The position numbers and the translations under genes are program-made. A stretch of DNA of 64,000 bases, from positions 2,790,001 through 2,854,000 of the forward strand of contig NZ_SRLC01000001.1 in assembly GCF_004765605.1 (NCBI RefSeq), in the 5' to 3' direction. Position 1 is the stretch's first letter. The number at the start of each line of letters is the position of its first letter. The stretch comes from Hymenobacter aquaticus (lineage in GTDB: Bacteria > Bacteroidota > Bacteroidia > Cytophagales > Hymenobacteraceae). Below the pieces are notes generated by a model. The model was given only the letters and a program-made list of their open reading frames with translations, had not been told where the DNA came from and made no database searches. This document shows, one piece after another, positions 39,694 through 49,201 of the stretch.

Positions 39694-42156
39694 TTATAGC
39701 GTCACTTCAATCACTAATTCTGCAGCGGCATAACTCGCCGGATCAATAAAATTGCCGGCCACCAGCTGGCCGTTCACGCGCATCTCACGCACACCCTGGT
39801 TGCGGCCGTGGGGATTGTGCACGGTCAGCTTGAGGCGCTTGCCGCGGAACACCCGCTCGGCCGTGAACGAAGGCCAGGCGGCCGGAATGTGCGGGTCGAT
39901 GCTGATGCCCTCCAGCGAGGTGCGGAAACCCAGGATGTAGTCGAGGCCGATGCGCAGCATCCAGACGGCGGTGCCCGTGAGCCAGGAGTGGCTGGCCTGG
40001 CCCTCGGTTTCGTGGTCGGGACTGGTCACGTACTCGGCAAACACGTAGGGCTCCACCTCGTAGCGGTCGATGCGGGCCGACGAGTTGGGCGGCAGCATGC
40101 GGCGGTACACCTCCACGCCGCGCTCCACGTCGCCGTTGAGCAGGGAGGCCAGCACAAACCACGACGACGCGTGGTTGAAGATGGCGCCGTTCTCCTTCTT
40201 GCCCGGTACGCAGCGGCTGATCAGCCCCATGGTTTCATCGACTTCCGTAAACGACGGCCAGCAGATCTGAATGCCGTTGGGGCGACCCATCAGCTCGTAG
40301 GTGGAGTTGAGGGCCGAGTTGCCGCGCTCCTCGGGGGCCAGGCCCGAAATAACCGACCAGGTCTGGGAGTTGATAAAGATCTTGCCCTCTTTGTGCGCGT
40401 TTGAGCCCACCGGGTCGCCGTTATCCTTGAAGGCGCGGATGTACCATTCGCCGTCCCAGGCCACGGAGTTGGTGACTTCGCCCAGCTTATCGTAAGCCGT
40501 CTGCCAGCGCTGACGGGTGGCGGTGTCGCCGCGCTTTTCCAGCAGCGGAAAGCACTTGCGCAGGCCATAGGCCAGGAAAAAGGCTCCCCACACGGTTTCG
40601 CCCTTGCCCAGGGGGCCAATCTGGTCGAGCGTGTCGTTCCAGTCGCCGTTCATCATCTTGGGCAGGCCCCGCTCGGTGGTGGCCGAGAGGCAGAAGTCCA
40701 ATGACCGCACGATGTGGTCGTAGACTGTGGCTGGCTCGCCGCCGTCGTAGAACGGCACCAGCTCGTCGAGGAGGCTGTAGTCGGCGGTTTCGTTGAGGTA
40801 CTCCACCACCCCGAAGCTCAGCCAGAGCGGCGTGTCGGAGTGGTTGGTTTTCTCGCCGTTGTTGGTGAATTTAAAGAAGTTGTGCAGCGTCGAGCCATCC
40901 TGCAGCTGGAAGCGCAGGGCGTTCAGCAGGCGGGCTCGCACCCGCTCGGGGTGGGTGATGACCATGCCCAGAATGTCCTGAAACTGGTCGCGGATGCCAT
41001 TGCCGAACAGCAGCCCGCCGTGGTAGTAGCCCGAGTTGCGGGCCATGTCGAAGGTCACGGCGGCCTGGTAGGGATTCCACACGTTGAGCATGGTATTCAG
41101 GGCCGCATCCGGCGTCTGGGCCCGGATGTGGCCCAGGTAGTCGTCCCAGTAGGCGCGCACGGCGGCCAGCTTCTTATCCAGTACGGCCGTATCGCGCAGC
41201 TCCTCCCAGCGGAAAGCTGCGTGCTGGCGCACGTCTTCGTCCTTTTTCACCACGGCCATCACGGCGGCAAAGTCCACCGACTCGCCCGCCTGCAGCGTGA
41301 GCTTGCTTTGCAGGGCCGCCACCGGGTCGCCGGCGGTGATTTCGGTGTTGTGCATCCGGCCGGTTTCCACGCATTCGGGGTTGGCTTCGGAGCGCCAGCG
41401 GCCGATAAACTTGTCGAGGCTGCCGTCGAAGCCCGTCACGGGCAAACTCAGGGTGAAGTACAGGTGGTAGTCCCAGCCGATGTTGGGCTGGGCCACCGAT
41501 ACTTTCTTGTTGAGCACCCAGTAGCGGCGGGTGCACTCCAGCGCCTGCAGATCTTCCTGAAAGTGAATGTCGGTGAAGTGCTTGTCGTTGGGCTGGTTGA
41601 TGATGTCGTTCAGCGCGTTGCCCATCATCAGCTCGGTGAAGGCGTACACCTCCAGCTGCCGGGCGCGCCCGCTCAGGTCGGTGAGCTTCACGCGCCACAC
41701 CTCGGCATTCACGTCGGTGGGCACGAAGTAGGTCAGCTCGCCGCGCACGCCGTTTATTTCGGTGACGATGGTGGTGTAGCCCTGGCCGTGGCGGCACTCG
41801 TACCGGTCGTACTTCAGCTCGATGGTCGGGGCCCAGCTCAACGACCAATACTGGCCGGTTTCAGCGTCCTTGACCATGATGTAGCGACCGGGCCGGTCCC
41901 AGGGCAGGCAGTTGTAGCGCATGCGCGTGAGCCGGTTGTCGCGCGGCGACTCCAGGAAGCTGAAGCCCCCGCCGGTGTGCGAAATCAGGCCAGCGTACTG
42001 CTCGTTCCACATGTAGTTGAACCACGGCCGGGGCGTGCGCGGGTCGGTGATGATGTACTCGCGGGAGTCGGCGGAGAAGTGGCCGTAGGCCGGGCCGGGC
42101 GGCGTAGCGGCCGGCGCAGTGGTTGGAGCAGCGCTGGGCGCAGACAGGTCATTCAT
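39694..42156 (-). CDS. GH94 family glycoside phosphorylase, probable N,N'-diacetylchitobiose or cellobiose phosphorylase
   Basis: An 820-residue cytoplasmic phosphorylase. The N-terminal beta sandwich opens with GHFSADSREYIITDPRTPRP and WFNYMWNEQYAGLISHTGGG; the (alpha/alpha)6 barrel contains LFGNGIRDQFQD, the catalytic acid in MNGDWNDTLDQIG, and EGQASHSWLTGTAVWML near the end. GH94 enzymes cleave beta-linked disaccharides with phosphate to give an alpha-sugar-1-phosphate plus free sugar. The neighbours (phosphohexomutase, NagB, NanE, GH20) make GlcNAc2 the likeliest substrate, but cellobiose or another disaccharide is not excluded. It is the third gene of the HyuA-mutase-phosphorylase operon. 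Confidence 0.9.
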   Translation of the reverse strand: MNDLSAPSAAPTTAPAATPPGPAYGHFSADSREYIITDPRTPRPWFNYMWNEQYAGLISHTGGGFSFLESPRDNRLTRMRYNCLPWDRPGRYIMVKDAETGQYWSLSWAPTIELKYDRYECRHGQGYTTIVTEINGVRGELTYFVPTDVNAEVWRVKLTDLSGRARQLEVYAFTELMMGNALNDIINQPNDKHFTDIHFQEDLQALECTRRYWVLNKKVSVAQPNIGWDYHLYFTLSLPVTGFDGSLDKFIGRWRSEANPECVETGRMHNTEITAGDPVAALQSKLTLQAGESVDFAAVMAVVKKDEDVRQHAAFRWEELRDTAVLDKKLAAVRAYWDDYLGHIRAQTPDAALNTMLNVWNPYQAAVTFDMARNSGYYHGGLLFGNGIRDQFQDILGMVITHPERVRARLLNALRFQLQDGSTLHNFFKFTNNGEKTNHSDTPLWLSFGVVEYLNETADYSLLDELVPFYDGGEPATVYDHIVRSLDFCLSATTERGLPKMMNGDWNDTLDQIGPLGKGETVWGAFFLAYGLRKCFPLLEKRGDTATRQRWQTAYDKLGEVTNSVAWDGEWYIRAFKDNGDPVGSNAHKEGKIFINSQTWSVISGLAPEERGNSALNSTYELMGRPNGIQICWPSFTEVDETMGLISRCVPGKKENGAIFNHASSWFVLASLLNGDVERGVEVYRRMLPPNSSARIDRYEVEPYVFAEYVTSPDHETEGQASHSWLTGTAVWMLRIGLDYILGFRTSLEGISIDPHIPAAWPSFTAERVFRGKRLKLTVHNPHGRNQGVREMRVNGQLVAGNFIDPASYAAAELVIEVTL

Positions 42157-42195
42157 GGCAGAAAGTAAGCTTGAGAGGAGGCAAAAACAGGGGTA

Positions 42196-43644
42196 TCAGG
42201 CTGGCCGGAGCAGCTCCTGCCCGGCAGCCAGCAGCGCCGCCACTTCGGCCCCCGACTGCCCTTCGGCGTAGAGGCGCATCAGCGGCTCGGTTTCGGAAGC
42301 GCGCAGCAGCAGCCAGCGCGTAGTGCCGTGCAGCCGCAACTTCAGCCCGTTTACGACCCCGCGGCTGCTGTAGAAAGCGGCCGAGTCGGCGACGGGCCAG
42401 CCGGCCAGCTGCGCGGGCGGCGTGGCGTGCAGCGCGGGCAGCCTGGTGAGGCGGTCAGGGTGGTGGTACTCCTGGTCGATGCGGTCGTAATGGATGCGGC
42501 CGAACCGCTCGCGCCCGGCCTGCACCAGCTTCCCGAGGGTGCGGTAGCCCGAAAGAGCCAGCATTTCCAGCACCAGCAGGCCCGAGAGCAGGCCGTCGCG
42601 CTCCGGCAGGTGGCCCTTCAGGCCGTAGCCGCCGCTTTCCTCGGCCCCGAAGGCCACGTCGTGCGCCAGCATGGCCTCGCAGATGTACTTGAAGCCCACC
42701 TGCACGTCGTGCACGCGGCGCGTGGGCGTGGCCAGGGCCAGCAGCTTGTCGGTCACGGAGGAAGTCTTCACCAGGTCGCCGCCGAGGCCCTTGCCGTGCA
42801 CCACGAAATCGGCCAGCAGCAGGATGGTTTCCTGGGCGCTGAGCCACTCGCCGGTTTCGAGCAGCACGCCCAAGCGGTCGGCGTCGCCGTCGGTGGCCAG
42901 GCCCAGGACGTAGCGGCCGGGCGCGGCGGCCAGGGCGTCGCGCAGGGGCGTCAGGTTTTTCTCGATGGGCTCGGCCGCTCGCCCACCAAAGTCGGCCCGG
43001 GCCTCGCCGGCCAGCGTGTCGGCGGGGCAGCCGTGGGCGCGCAGCAGTTGCTCCAGCAGGCACTGTCCGGCCCCGTGCATGGAGTCGATGAGCACCGGCA
43101 GCTGCGCCCGCCGGATGGCGGCCAAATCTACCAGCGTGGCCAGGTGGGTCAGGTAGGGCGCGTTGAAGTCCAGCACCTGCACGTTGGTGCGGCTCTGGCG
43201 GCGGGGCGAGTGGTCGAGCAGCTGCTCGATGCGGTGGGTTTCTTCGGTCAGGAAAGGCCCGCCGTAGCTGGCCTTGAACTTGATGCCGTTGTACGCGGCC
43301 GGGTTGTGCGAAGCCGTCACCATTACGCCCACCTGCAGGCCCTGGCTGCGCACGGCGTAGGCCAGCGCGGGCGTGGTCACGATGCTATCGGCCAGGCACA
43401 CTTCAATCCCGTTGCCGGACAGAATCTCCGCCAGCAGCTGCGCAAACTCTGCCGACTGCCGGCGCCCATCGTAGCCCACGGCCGCCGTGCGCTGCCCCGG
43501 ACTCACGCGCAGATAATCGGCCAGGGCCGTGGCCACGCGGGCCACGTTAGCGGCGGTCATGTCCACATCCAGCAGGCCGCGCCAGCCGTCGGTACCGAAA
43601 GCAATGGGGACAAAGGGAGTAGTAACTGAGGTTTCAGCGCTCAT
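42196..43644 (-). CDS. Phosphoglucomutase/phosphomannomutase family protein
   Basis: A 482-residue alpha-D-phosphohexomutase. It has the phosphoserine loop [14 protein letters not shown], the metal-binding loop [12 protein letters not shown], the sugar-specificity loop [13 protein letters not shown], and the phosphate-binding loop [17 protein letters not shown]. It moves phosphate between C1 and C6 of a hexose or N-acetylhexosamine. Between a GH94 phosphorylase and amino-sugar genes, conversion of GlcNAc-1-P to GlcNAc-6-P is the natural role, though glucose-1-P would fit a cellobiose phosphorylase. It overlaps the upstream gene by 4 bp (ATGA), indicating translational coupling. Confidence 0.93.
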   Translation of the reverse strand: MSAETSVTTPFVPIAFGTDGWRGLLDVDMTAANVARVATALADYLRVSPGQRTAAVGYDGRRQSAEFAQLLAEILSGNGIEVCLADSIVTTPALAYAVRSQGLQVGVMVTASHNPAAYNGIKFKASYGGPFLTEETHRIEQLLDHSPRRQSRTNVQVLDFNAPYLTHLATLVDLAAIRRAQLPVLIDSMHGAGQCLLEQLLRAHGCPADTLAGEARADFGGRAAEPIEKNLTPLRDALAAAPGRYVLGLATDGDADRLGVLLETGEWLSAQETILLLADFVVHGKGLGGDLVKTSSVTDKLLALATPTRRVHDVQVGFKYICEAMLAHDVAFGAEESGGYGLKGHLPERDGLLSGLLVLEMLALSGYRTLGKLVQAGRERFGRIHYDRIDQEYHHPDRLTRLPALHATPPAQLAGWPVADSAAFYSSRGVVNGLKLRLHGTTRWLLLRASETEPLMRLYAEGQSGAEVAALLAAGQELLRPA

Positions 43645-45797
43645 TTTTTCTCTGCGGCAATCACCACTACCTCGTCGGTGGGCAGCAGCTTGTGTAGTTC
43701 GATATCCACCAGGGCCATAATCTGCGACTCCTGTATCAGGCCCGTCAAATCCACCACGCGGCTATCGGTGAGCAGGAAGATGTCGGGCACCAGCGCCCCG
43801 GCGTCGCCGAAGCTGGTGAGCTGCTCGACCAGGCCGCGAATGGTGTTTTTCACGCCACTACTCGCGCCGGTAGCCACCAGGCAATCGGAGAGCTGCAGCC
43901 GGATGGTGCCTTCCTGATCGATGACGCGCAAAGGCTGGCGCTGCTGGCGCACCAGGCCCAGCCAGGCGCGGTGCTCGTGCCGGTGCGCCACGGCCCACAG
44001 CGAGCGGGTGCGCCCGGCCACCGTCAGGGCCGCTGCCGCGCAGCGCAGCGACTGGGCGCAGCGGGCCAGCAGCGCTGCTTCGGGCAGCGGTTCGAGGGCG
44101 TCTTCGCGGGCCCGCAGCTCGCTGGCGCCCAAGGCCGTGGCAATTACCTTCTTGTTTTTGCTGTCGATTTCGATGGTTACTTCCACCGTGTCGGGCTCGG
44201 CGCCCATGCTTACCACCGAGGCCACGGCCTGCTGGCGCAGCGCAATCAGGTCGGCTTCGGTGGGGTTGAGAATGTTGCGCTCCACCGAGTCGCGGATCAT
44301 GGCCAGCGCCGCCCCAATGGCCGAAATCACCTCCCCGTTGTGGGTAATGGTATGCTCCACGCCCAGCGCCTGCGCCGCAAACGGTACGATGGCCGAAGCC
44401 CCGCCGCCCCCGCCCACGAACTGAATCAGGGTCGGGTCGAGCTTGTACTCGCGGCTGAGCTGGCGGATAACGGGCCGGATCTTTTCGGCAGTGAGCGTCA
44501 GCAGCTCGGTGGCCAGCTCGCGGGGTGGGCGCTGCAGCACGGCGCCCAGCGCCGCGAAACCGCTTTCCACGGCCGCCTGGTTGGCCTGGCCGTGGCCCAG
44601 CTCCTTAACCAGGCCCAGCAGATTGGCGGCGCAGGTAGGCGTGAGCGTATACTCGGCGCGGGCATCCTGGGGGCGCCGCAGGGCCAGGTAATCGGTGGGG
44701 TCGCCGGGCAAGGGCTGCACGGCGGTGGTCTGCAGGCCGGTGAAGTCGGGCTCGTCGGCGAAGGCCACGTAGTGCAGGTGGGCAATGTGGGCGCTGCGCG
44801 GGCCCACGTCCACAAACTTGCTGCCCTGCAGGCGCGGCACCGAGCCCCCGGCCACGCCCAGCGTACGCACATCCAGGGTGTTCAGGTAGAGCCGATTGCC
44901 ACCGATTTGAGCCGTCTTGATTTGGGCCTTGCCATTCTTGATGACCGAAATGTCGGTGCTCGTGCCGCCCACTTCCAGAAAGATACCGTCGGAGATGCGC
45001 GCGTACATCAGGGCCGCCGCTACGCCCGCCGCCGGTCCCGAGAGCATCGTCAGAATGGGGCGCTTGCGCATCTCGTTGATGTCCATAATGCCGCCGTCGG
45101 AGCGCATAATCATCAGGGGCACCGTAATACCGGCCTTTCGGATGCTGGCCTCGGTCATGTTGGCCGTTTCCAGCATCTTGGGCATCATGCTAGCATTGAT
45201 GACGGCCGTGCGGGTGCGCACCCGCAGGCCATAAAGCTGCGAAATGCTGCTGGCGGCCGTACCCAGCAGCCCCATTTCGGCGGCCACGCGCACCACGGTT
45301 TCCTCGTTGACCGGGTTATCAACCCCGAAGGCTTCGGAGGCCACAATTACATGGGCCCCTTCGGCCACCAGCGCCTCGATGGCCGTGCGGGCCTGGGCTT
45401 CCGTTACGGGCTGGCGCGTGTCGAGGAAGCGGAAGCGGGTGGGCAGCAGCTTGCCGGGCGCCAGCTGCACCTCGCGCAGGTTGGTTTCGCCGCGGGCGCG
45501 GCGCCCTTCCAGCCCGTTGCCCATCCCGATGATGCCCACCGTGGCTACGTCGCCTTCCAGCAGCGCGTTGGTAGCCTGGGTGGTGGAGTGCGCAATGAGG
45601 ATGACTTCGGCCGGATCAATCTGCGCTGTTTGCAGCAGTACCTGCATCGACTCTACCACACCACGGGCCACGCCCTCGGCGGCGCTGTGGGTAGTCGGTA
45701 CACAGGCTTTGCCCACTACCAGCAGGCCATTTACGTCCAGCGCCACGGCGTGCGTGAACGTGCCGCCGACATCAATCCCGATTTTGATTTTGCGCAT
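43641..45797 (-). CDS. Hydantoinase/oxoprolinase (HyuA)-like ATPase without a HyuB partner
   Basis: A 718-residue protein. The first ~185 residues are the Hydant_A_N region of the actin/sugar-kinase (ASKHA) fold: [17 protein letters not shown], then [17 protein letters not shown]. The hydantoinase A core covers about 200-495 ([61 protein letters not shown]). The last 190 residues are a C-terminal extension. HyuA proteins use ATP to open cyclic amides (hydantoin, 5-oxoproline) or activate ketones, usually with a HyuB subunit; none is nearby. It is the first gene of an operon with a phosphohexomutase and GH94, so a sugar-related ATP-dependent step is a reasonable but untested idea. Confidence 0.88.
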   Translation of the reverse strand: MRKIKIGIDVGGTFTHAVALDVNGLLVVGKACVPTTHSAAEGVARGVVESMQVLLQTAQIDPAEVILIAHSTTQATNALLEGDVATVGIIGMGNGLEGRRARGETNLREVQLAPGKLLPTRFRFLDTRQPVTEAQARTAIEALVAEGAHVIVASEAFGVDNPVNEETVVRVAAEMGLLGTAASSISQLYGLRVRTRTAVINASMMPKMLETANMTEASIRKAGITVPLMIMRSDGGIMDINEMRKRPILTMLSGPAAGVAAALMYARISDGIFLEVGGTSTDISVIKNGKAQIKTAQIGGNRLYLNTLDVRTLGVAGGSVPRLQGSKFVDVGPRSAHIAHLHYVAFADEPDFTGLQTTAVQPLPGDPTDYLALRRPQDARAEYTLTPTCAANLLGLVKELGHGQANQAAVESGFAALGAVLQRPPRELATELLTLTAEKIRPVIRQLSREYKLDPTLIQFVGGGGGASAIVPFAAQALGVEHTITHNGEVISAIGAALAMIRDSVERNILNPTEADLIALRQQAVASVVSMGAEPDTVEVTIEIDSKNKKVIATALGASELRAREDALEPLPEAALLARCAQSLRCAAAALTVAGRTRSLWAVAHRHEHRAWLGLVRQQRQPLRVIDQEGTIRLQLSDCLVATGASSGVKNTIRGLVEQLTSFGDAGALVPDIFLLTDSRVVDLTGLIQESQIMALVDIELHKLLPTDEVVVIAAEKK

Positions 45798-45925
45798 AGG
45801 GCCTTACCCGAGGCCGCAGGCTGTACCGAGCTGGGGCCGGACCTCTGCTGCCTTAGACCCAGTTTTCACCTACTGCCCTTAAACAGCCCCCAGGACAACC
45901 GTGAAAAACTTCCCGCTGGCGCGGG

Positions 45926-46059
45926 TCAGGGAGGTAGCACGTTGCTGTGATTTGCTCTGCCGGGCAGCAGACAGGCCAAGACGAGCTGGTGCATGCCTTC
46001 CAGGGCGGTGGTGAGTCGCTCGTACTCCCGGGCCAGGCGCCGGCACCGGCGCTATACAC
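45926..46059 (-). pseudogene. Remnant of an IS5-type transposase C terminus
   Basis: On the minus strand the frame between stops reads RCRRLAREYERLTTALEGMH followed by QLVLACLLPGRA and a TGA at 45926-45928. RCRRLAREYE and the following helix are typical of the last 30 residues of IS5-group DDE transposases. Nothing else of the transposase remains. The surrounding 360-bp gap (45798-46157) otherwise holds only hairpin debris. Confidence 0.5.
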
Positions 46060-46083
46060 CCGGCAGAAGTCGTTGCACTAGCG

Positions 46084-46140
46084 GCGCAAGTCCCTCTGCG
46101 GGAGGATTGCGCGCCTCAAGCGGCGAGGGTTGGGATGGGG
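46084..46140. repeat. REP-like hairpin debris upstream of HyuA end and downstream of pectinesterase
   Basis: GCGCAA/TTGCGC (46084-46089 and 46107-46112) enclose a TCCC/GGGA stem. The adjoining 15-mer CGCGCCTCAAGCGGC at 46110-46124 is the exact reverse complement of 8598-8612 in the 8328-8711 unit, showing a shared repeat family. A CACCCC-type C-rich block follows on the minus strand. Confidence 0.6.
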
Positions 46141-46157
46141 TGCGGTGTCGTCGGGGC

Positions 46158-47183
46158 CTACTTCCGCGCCGGGTCCCAGCCGGCCCCGCCGGCAAAAATG
46201 GCTTTAAGCGTGTACTGCCTGGCCTCCTTGGCCGTGAGCTGCCGGGCCCACTTCACGCGCTCCTTGGCGTGGGCGCCGGGGCCGGTGGAGTTGTACTCGG
46301 CGTAGTACACCGTCTTTTCGTTGTCGGGGTTGCGCCAGTTGTCCCAGCCGGCGGGCGTGATGTGCGCGCCCAGCTCGCAGTTGATGAAGACGGTTTTGGC
46401 ATTCGGGCGCCAGGGCCGACCCAGGTAAACCTTGTTGACGTCGGGGCCGGCGGCCGTGAGCTTGCAGTTGAGCAGCACGTAGCCGTACTGCTGGTGCTCG
46501 GTCGTGGAGGCGGCCGTGACGTAGGAGTTGCGCTTGCTGCGCAGCTCGCAGCCCTCGAATACCACCGTGGCGGTGCCAAACAGAAAGTCGGTGGTGCCTT
46601 CGATGTAGCAGTTCTGGTAGTATTGCCGGCTGTTTTCGACGGCCATAAACAGCGTGTCCTGGTTGCCCAGCATGCGGCAGTTGCGGAACGTGGCCCGGTC
46701 GCCTTCCACGTGCAGGGCCACAGCCTGCCCCACCGGCCCGGCCGAGTTTTCGAAGGTGATGTTCTCGGCCGTGAAGTCGTTGGCCTGCACCAGCACCGTG
46801 TGGGAGGTGTAGGTCGTGTGCTTGGCCACGTCGCCGGAATAGTCGCCGAAGGTGATGACGACGCCCTCCTTACTCTCGCCCAATAGCGTGACGTGGGTTT
46901 TGTGCGAGGGCACCACCAGCTTCTCGCGGTAGGTGCCGTTCTTAATGAAGATGGTCACCGTGACCTGCGACAAGTCGCGGGAGGCATTCACCGCTTCCTG
47001 AATGGTGCGGTAGTCGCCGGAGCCATCAGCCGCTACGGTCATGCGCGTGACCTGCGGCGGCGCGGGCGCGGGGGCCGGCTTGGCGGCGGGCGGGGGCGCG
47101 GGCGCGGTGGGCGGCGTCTGGGCGTGCACGTGGGCCGCACCTAGTATTAGGCTAGCCGTGAGCAGAAGTCGGGAAAGCAGCAT
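46158..47183 (-). CDS. Pectinesterase (CE8), first copy
   Basis: A 341-residue exported pectin methylesterase. Signal peptide at 1-21 (ending AAHVHA), then a Pro/Ala-rich linker to about residue 45. The beta-helix carries the CE8 catalytic set: GPVGQAVALHVEGD (Gln), LGNQDTLFMA (Gln and acid/base Asp), IEGTTDFLFGTATVVFEGC (nucleophile Asp) and YLGRPWRPNAKT (Arg). It removes methyl esters from polygalacturonan, exposing it to lyases or hydrolases. The family usually acts in the periplasm or at the surface. It shares about the same layout as the copy at 47421 and is separated from it by a triple hairpin array. Confidence 0.94.
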   Translation of the reverse strand: MLLSRLLLTASLILGAAHVHAQTPPTAPAPPPAAKPAPAPAPPQVTRMTVAADGSGDYRTIQEAVNASRDLSQVTVTIFIKNGTYREKLVVPSHKTHVTLLGESKEGVVITFGDYSGDVAKHTTYTSHTVLVQANDFTAENITFENSAGPVGQAVALHVEGDRATFRNCRMLGNQDTLFMAVENSRQYYQNCYIEGTTDFLFGTATVVFEGCELRSKRNSYVTAASTTEHQQYGYVLLNCKLTAAGPDVNKVYLGRPWRPNAKTVFINCELGAHITPAGWDNWRNPDNEKTVYYAEYNSTGPGAHAKERVKWARQLTAKEARQYTLKAIFAGGAGWDPARK

Positions 47184-47212
47184 CGAAGCGTAGTCAAAAC
47201 AGATGGAAAGGC

Positions 47213-47375
47213 GGCTTGTCTCCTTATTCCTTGCTTTCAGAAAAAAGGAGACAACTCAAGCGAAACAATTTTTACTGTCTCCTTTATTTTTGTTTCGGCA
47301 AGTAAGGAGACAAGTTGCGCGAGGCAAGTTCAGTTGTCTCTATACTTGCTCGTTGCAGAAAAAAGGAGACAAGCC
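47213..47375. repeat. Array of three related inverted-repeat hairpins between two pectinesterase genes
   Basis: Three copies at 47213-47254, 47276-47314 and 47334-47375 each have TTGTCTCC-like left ends and AAGGAGACAA right ends, about 40 bp long, with spacers of 21 and 19 bp. The outer ends of the array (GGCTTGTCTCCTT and AAGGAGACAAGCC) are also perfect inverted copies. Loops are AT-rich and differ, though copies 1 and 3 share GCAGAAAAAAGG-like right halves. No coding capacity. Confidence 0.8.
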
Positions 47376-47420
47376 GTGCCGCCTAGTGGCGCGCGCAACG
47401 CGGGGCGCGGGGCACGATAC

Positions 47421-48377
47421 TCAGTCCTTGGTCGGGTCCCAGTTGCGGAACACCTTCTCGCGGGTGTAGGCTTTGGCCTGCTCGTCGGTGAGCTGGTGGC
47501 TCCAGGGCACGCGCTGCTTGGGCTGGGCGCCTTTGCCCTGGTTCTGAAACTCGGCGTAAGTGGCGGTTTGCTTGTTGGTTTCCTTGCCCCAATGGTCCCA
47601 GCCGGCGGCGCCGATTTGTTCGCCCAACGCGCACCGGATGAAGACCGTTTTGGCGTAGGGCCGCCAGGGCCGGCCCAGCAGGAAGCTGCCCGCCGGGGCG
47701 TCGCCGATGATCTTGCAGTGCTGGAACACGTAGCCGTAGCGGGTGCTGTCGGGGGTGGAAGCGGCCGTGACGTAGCCCCCACCCTTTTTGCAAAAGATGG
47801 TGCAATCCTCGAAAAAGGCGGTGCTGGAGCCGAAGATGAAGTCCACGGTGCCCTCGATGTAGCAGCCCTGGTAGTACTGCCGCGAGCCGTAGCCGTAGGT
47901 GTAGAGCGTGTCCTGGAAGCCCAGGAAGCGGCAGTTCCGGAAGCGGGCTTTGTCGCCGGCCACCCACACGGCCACGGCCTGCCCCACCGGGCCCGAGGAG
48001 TTCTGGAAGGTGATGTTCTCGGCCGAGAAGTCGGCGCCGTAGACGTAGATGCTGGCCGAGCCCGAGGTGCCCTTGTCTTCGCCGAAGATGTTCTTCTTCT
48101 GGTTATAGTCGTCGTAGGTCAGGATGGTTTGCGCCCGGTCTTCGCCGATGATTCTGACCAGGTTCTTGGAGCCGGCCAGGATGAGCTTTTCCTTGTAGAC
48201 GCCCTTCTTGATGAAGATGGTGGTGATTTTCTTGCGGAAGTCGGGCACGGCGTTGAAGGCTTCCTGCACGGTGCGGTACTGGCCCGAGCCGTCCTGGGCC
48301 ACCACGAAGTCATAGGCGAAGGCGCGGCCCGTGAGCAGGCTGCTCAGCAGGCAGAGTAGCGTTAGGAATTTTCTCAT
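47421..48377 (-). CDS. Pectinesterase (CE8), second copy
   Basis: A 318-residue exported pectin methylesterase; signal peptide at 1-21 (ending LTGRAFA). Catalytic blocks are GPVGQAVAVWVAGDKARF, LGFQDTLYTYG, IEGTVDFIFGSSTAFFEDC and LLGRPWRPYAKT, all intact. It lacks the Pro-rich linker of the first copy. Its start overlaps the stop of the upstream rhamnogalacturonan acetylesterase gene by 4 bp (ATGA), so methyl and acetyl ester removal are translationally coupled. Two CE8 enzymes with slightly different loops may handle different methylation patterns. Confidence 0.95.
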   Translation of the reverse strand: MRKFLTLLCLLSSLLTGRAFAYDFVVAQDGSGQYRTVQEAFNAVPDFRKKITTIFIKKGVYKEKLILAGSKNLVRIIGEDRAQTILTYDDYNQKKNIFGEDKGTSGSASIYVYGADFSAENITFQNSSGPVGQAVAVWVAGDKARFRNCRFLGFQDTLYTYGYGSRQYYQGCYIEGTVDFIFGSSTAFFEDCTIFCKKGGGYVTAASTPDSTRYGYVFQHCKIIGDAPAGSFLLGRPWRPYAKTVFIRCALGEQIGAAGWDHWGKETNKQTATYAEFQNQGKGAQPKQRVPWSHQLTDEQAKAYTREKVFRNWDPTKD

Positions 48378-49201
48378 GGCGTGGTGGGTTGCGCATCCTT
48401 GCCGTTGGCCACGGACGGCACGGCGTTTTTGGCCGTGGGCTTGGCAATTCGCTCCGACAAGAGCGGCAGCTTCTGGGCTATTACCTGGCTGACCACGAGC
48501 TGGGCCATCTTGCGGGCGCCCAACTCGCTGAAGTGGGTGTTGTCGTTACGGCCGGCGGGGTAGTTGGGATGGTCGCCGGGCTCGAGCTGCAGAAACAGCT
48601 GCTTCGACTGGTCGGCGCCGTACTTCTGCAGCAGCTCCCGGCTCATCCGGTCGAGGTCAATCAGGGGCACTTTCAGTTCCCGGGCCACGTCCATCGTGGC
48701 GGCGGAGTAGGCTACGTGGGTTTCCATGATCTTGCCCTCCTTATCGAATTTGCGGCGCGTAACGGGCGTAATCAGCACCGGGTAGGCCTTCTTGCCGCGC
48801 GTTTCCTGCACAAACTTGACGAGGTTCCGGCGGTAGTCGGCCGGGGCCACGTACCGGTCGGGCTTGTCCTGGGCTTCGTCGTTGTGGCCAAACTGGATGA
48901 AGACGTAGTCACCTTCCTGCAAAGCATCGACGATGGGCTGCCAGCGGTTTTCGGCCAGAAAGGTGCGGGTGCTGCGCCCGTTCTGCGCCCGGTTGTCCAC
49001 CACCACCGTCGAGTCGAAGAACGTGGGCAGCGGCATGCCCCAGCCGGTTTCGGGGAAGGTCTGCCGGATCTTCTGGGCAATGGTGGAGTCGCCGACGAGG
49101 TAGAGCCTGATCTTCTTCGGCGGGGCGCCGGTGAAGGCCAGCAAGAGCAGCACCAGCAGCAGGTAGGAGCGCGTTGCACGCGCCCGGTCGTTGTTCAGCA
49201 T
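48374..49201 (-). CDS. Rhamnogalacturonan acetylesterase (CE12), first copy
   Basis: A 275-residue SGNH esterase that removes acetyl groups from rhamnogalacturonan I. The blocks are YLVGDSTIAQKIRQTFPETG (Ser), NRAQNGRSTRTF (Gly), IQFGHNDEAQDKPD (Asn) and NDNTHFSELGARKMA (Asp, His). A hydrophobic export segment lies at about 14-25 (LLLVLLLLAFTGA). The first codons (RARATRSYLL) overlap a REP-like palindrome at 49163-49190, so this N terminus may have been shaped by repeat insertion. Coupled to the second CE8 gene downstream. A paralogue lies 91 bp upstream. Confidence 0.93.
   Translation of the reverse strand: MLNNDRARATRSYLLLVLLLLAFTGAPPKKIRLYLVGDSTIAQKIRQTFPETGWGMPLPTFFDSTVVVDNRAQNGRSTRTFLAENRWQPIVDALQEGDYVFIQFGHNDEAQDKPDRYVAPADYRRNLVKFVQETRGKKAYPVLITPVTRRKFDKEGKIMETHVAYSAATMDVARELKVPLIDLDRMSRELLQKYGADQSKQLFLQLEPGDHPNYPAGRNDNTHFSELGARKMAQLVVSQVIAQKLPLLSERIAKPTAKNAVPSVANGKDAQPTTP

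Noticed and set aside
43971-45950. 659-codon plus-strand frame antisense to the HyuA-like gene
   Set aside because: Shadow frame; the minus strand has clear ASKHA and hydantoinase motifs.
47213-47375. Possible CRISPR array
   Set aside because: Only three units, the repeats are hairpins with variable loops, spacers are 19-21 bp, and there are no cas genes.
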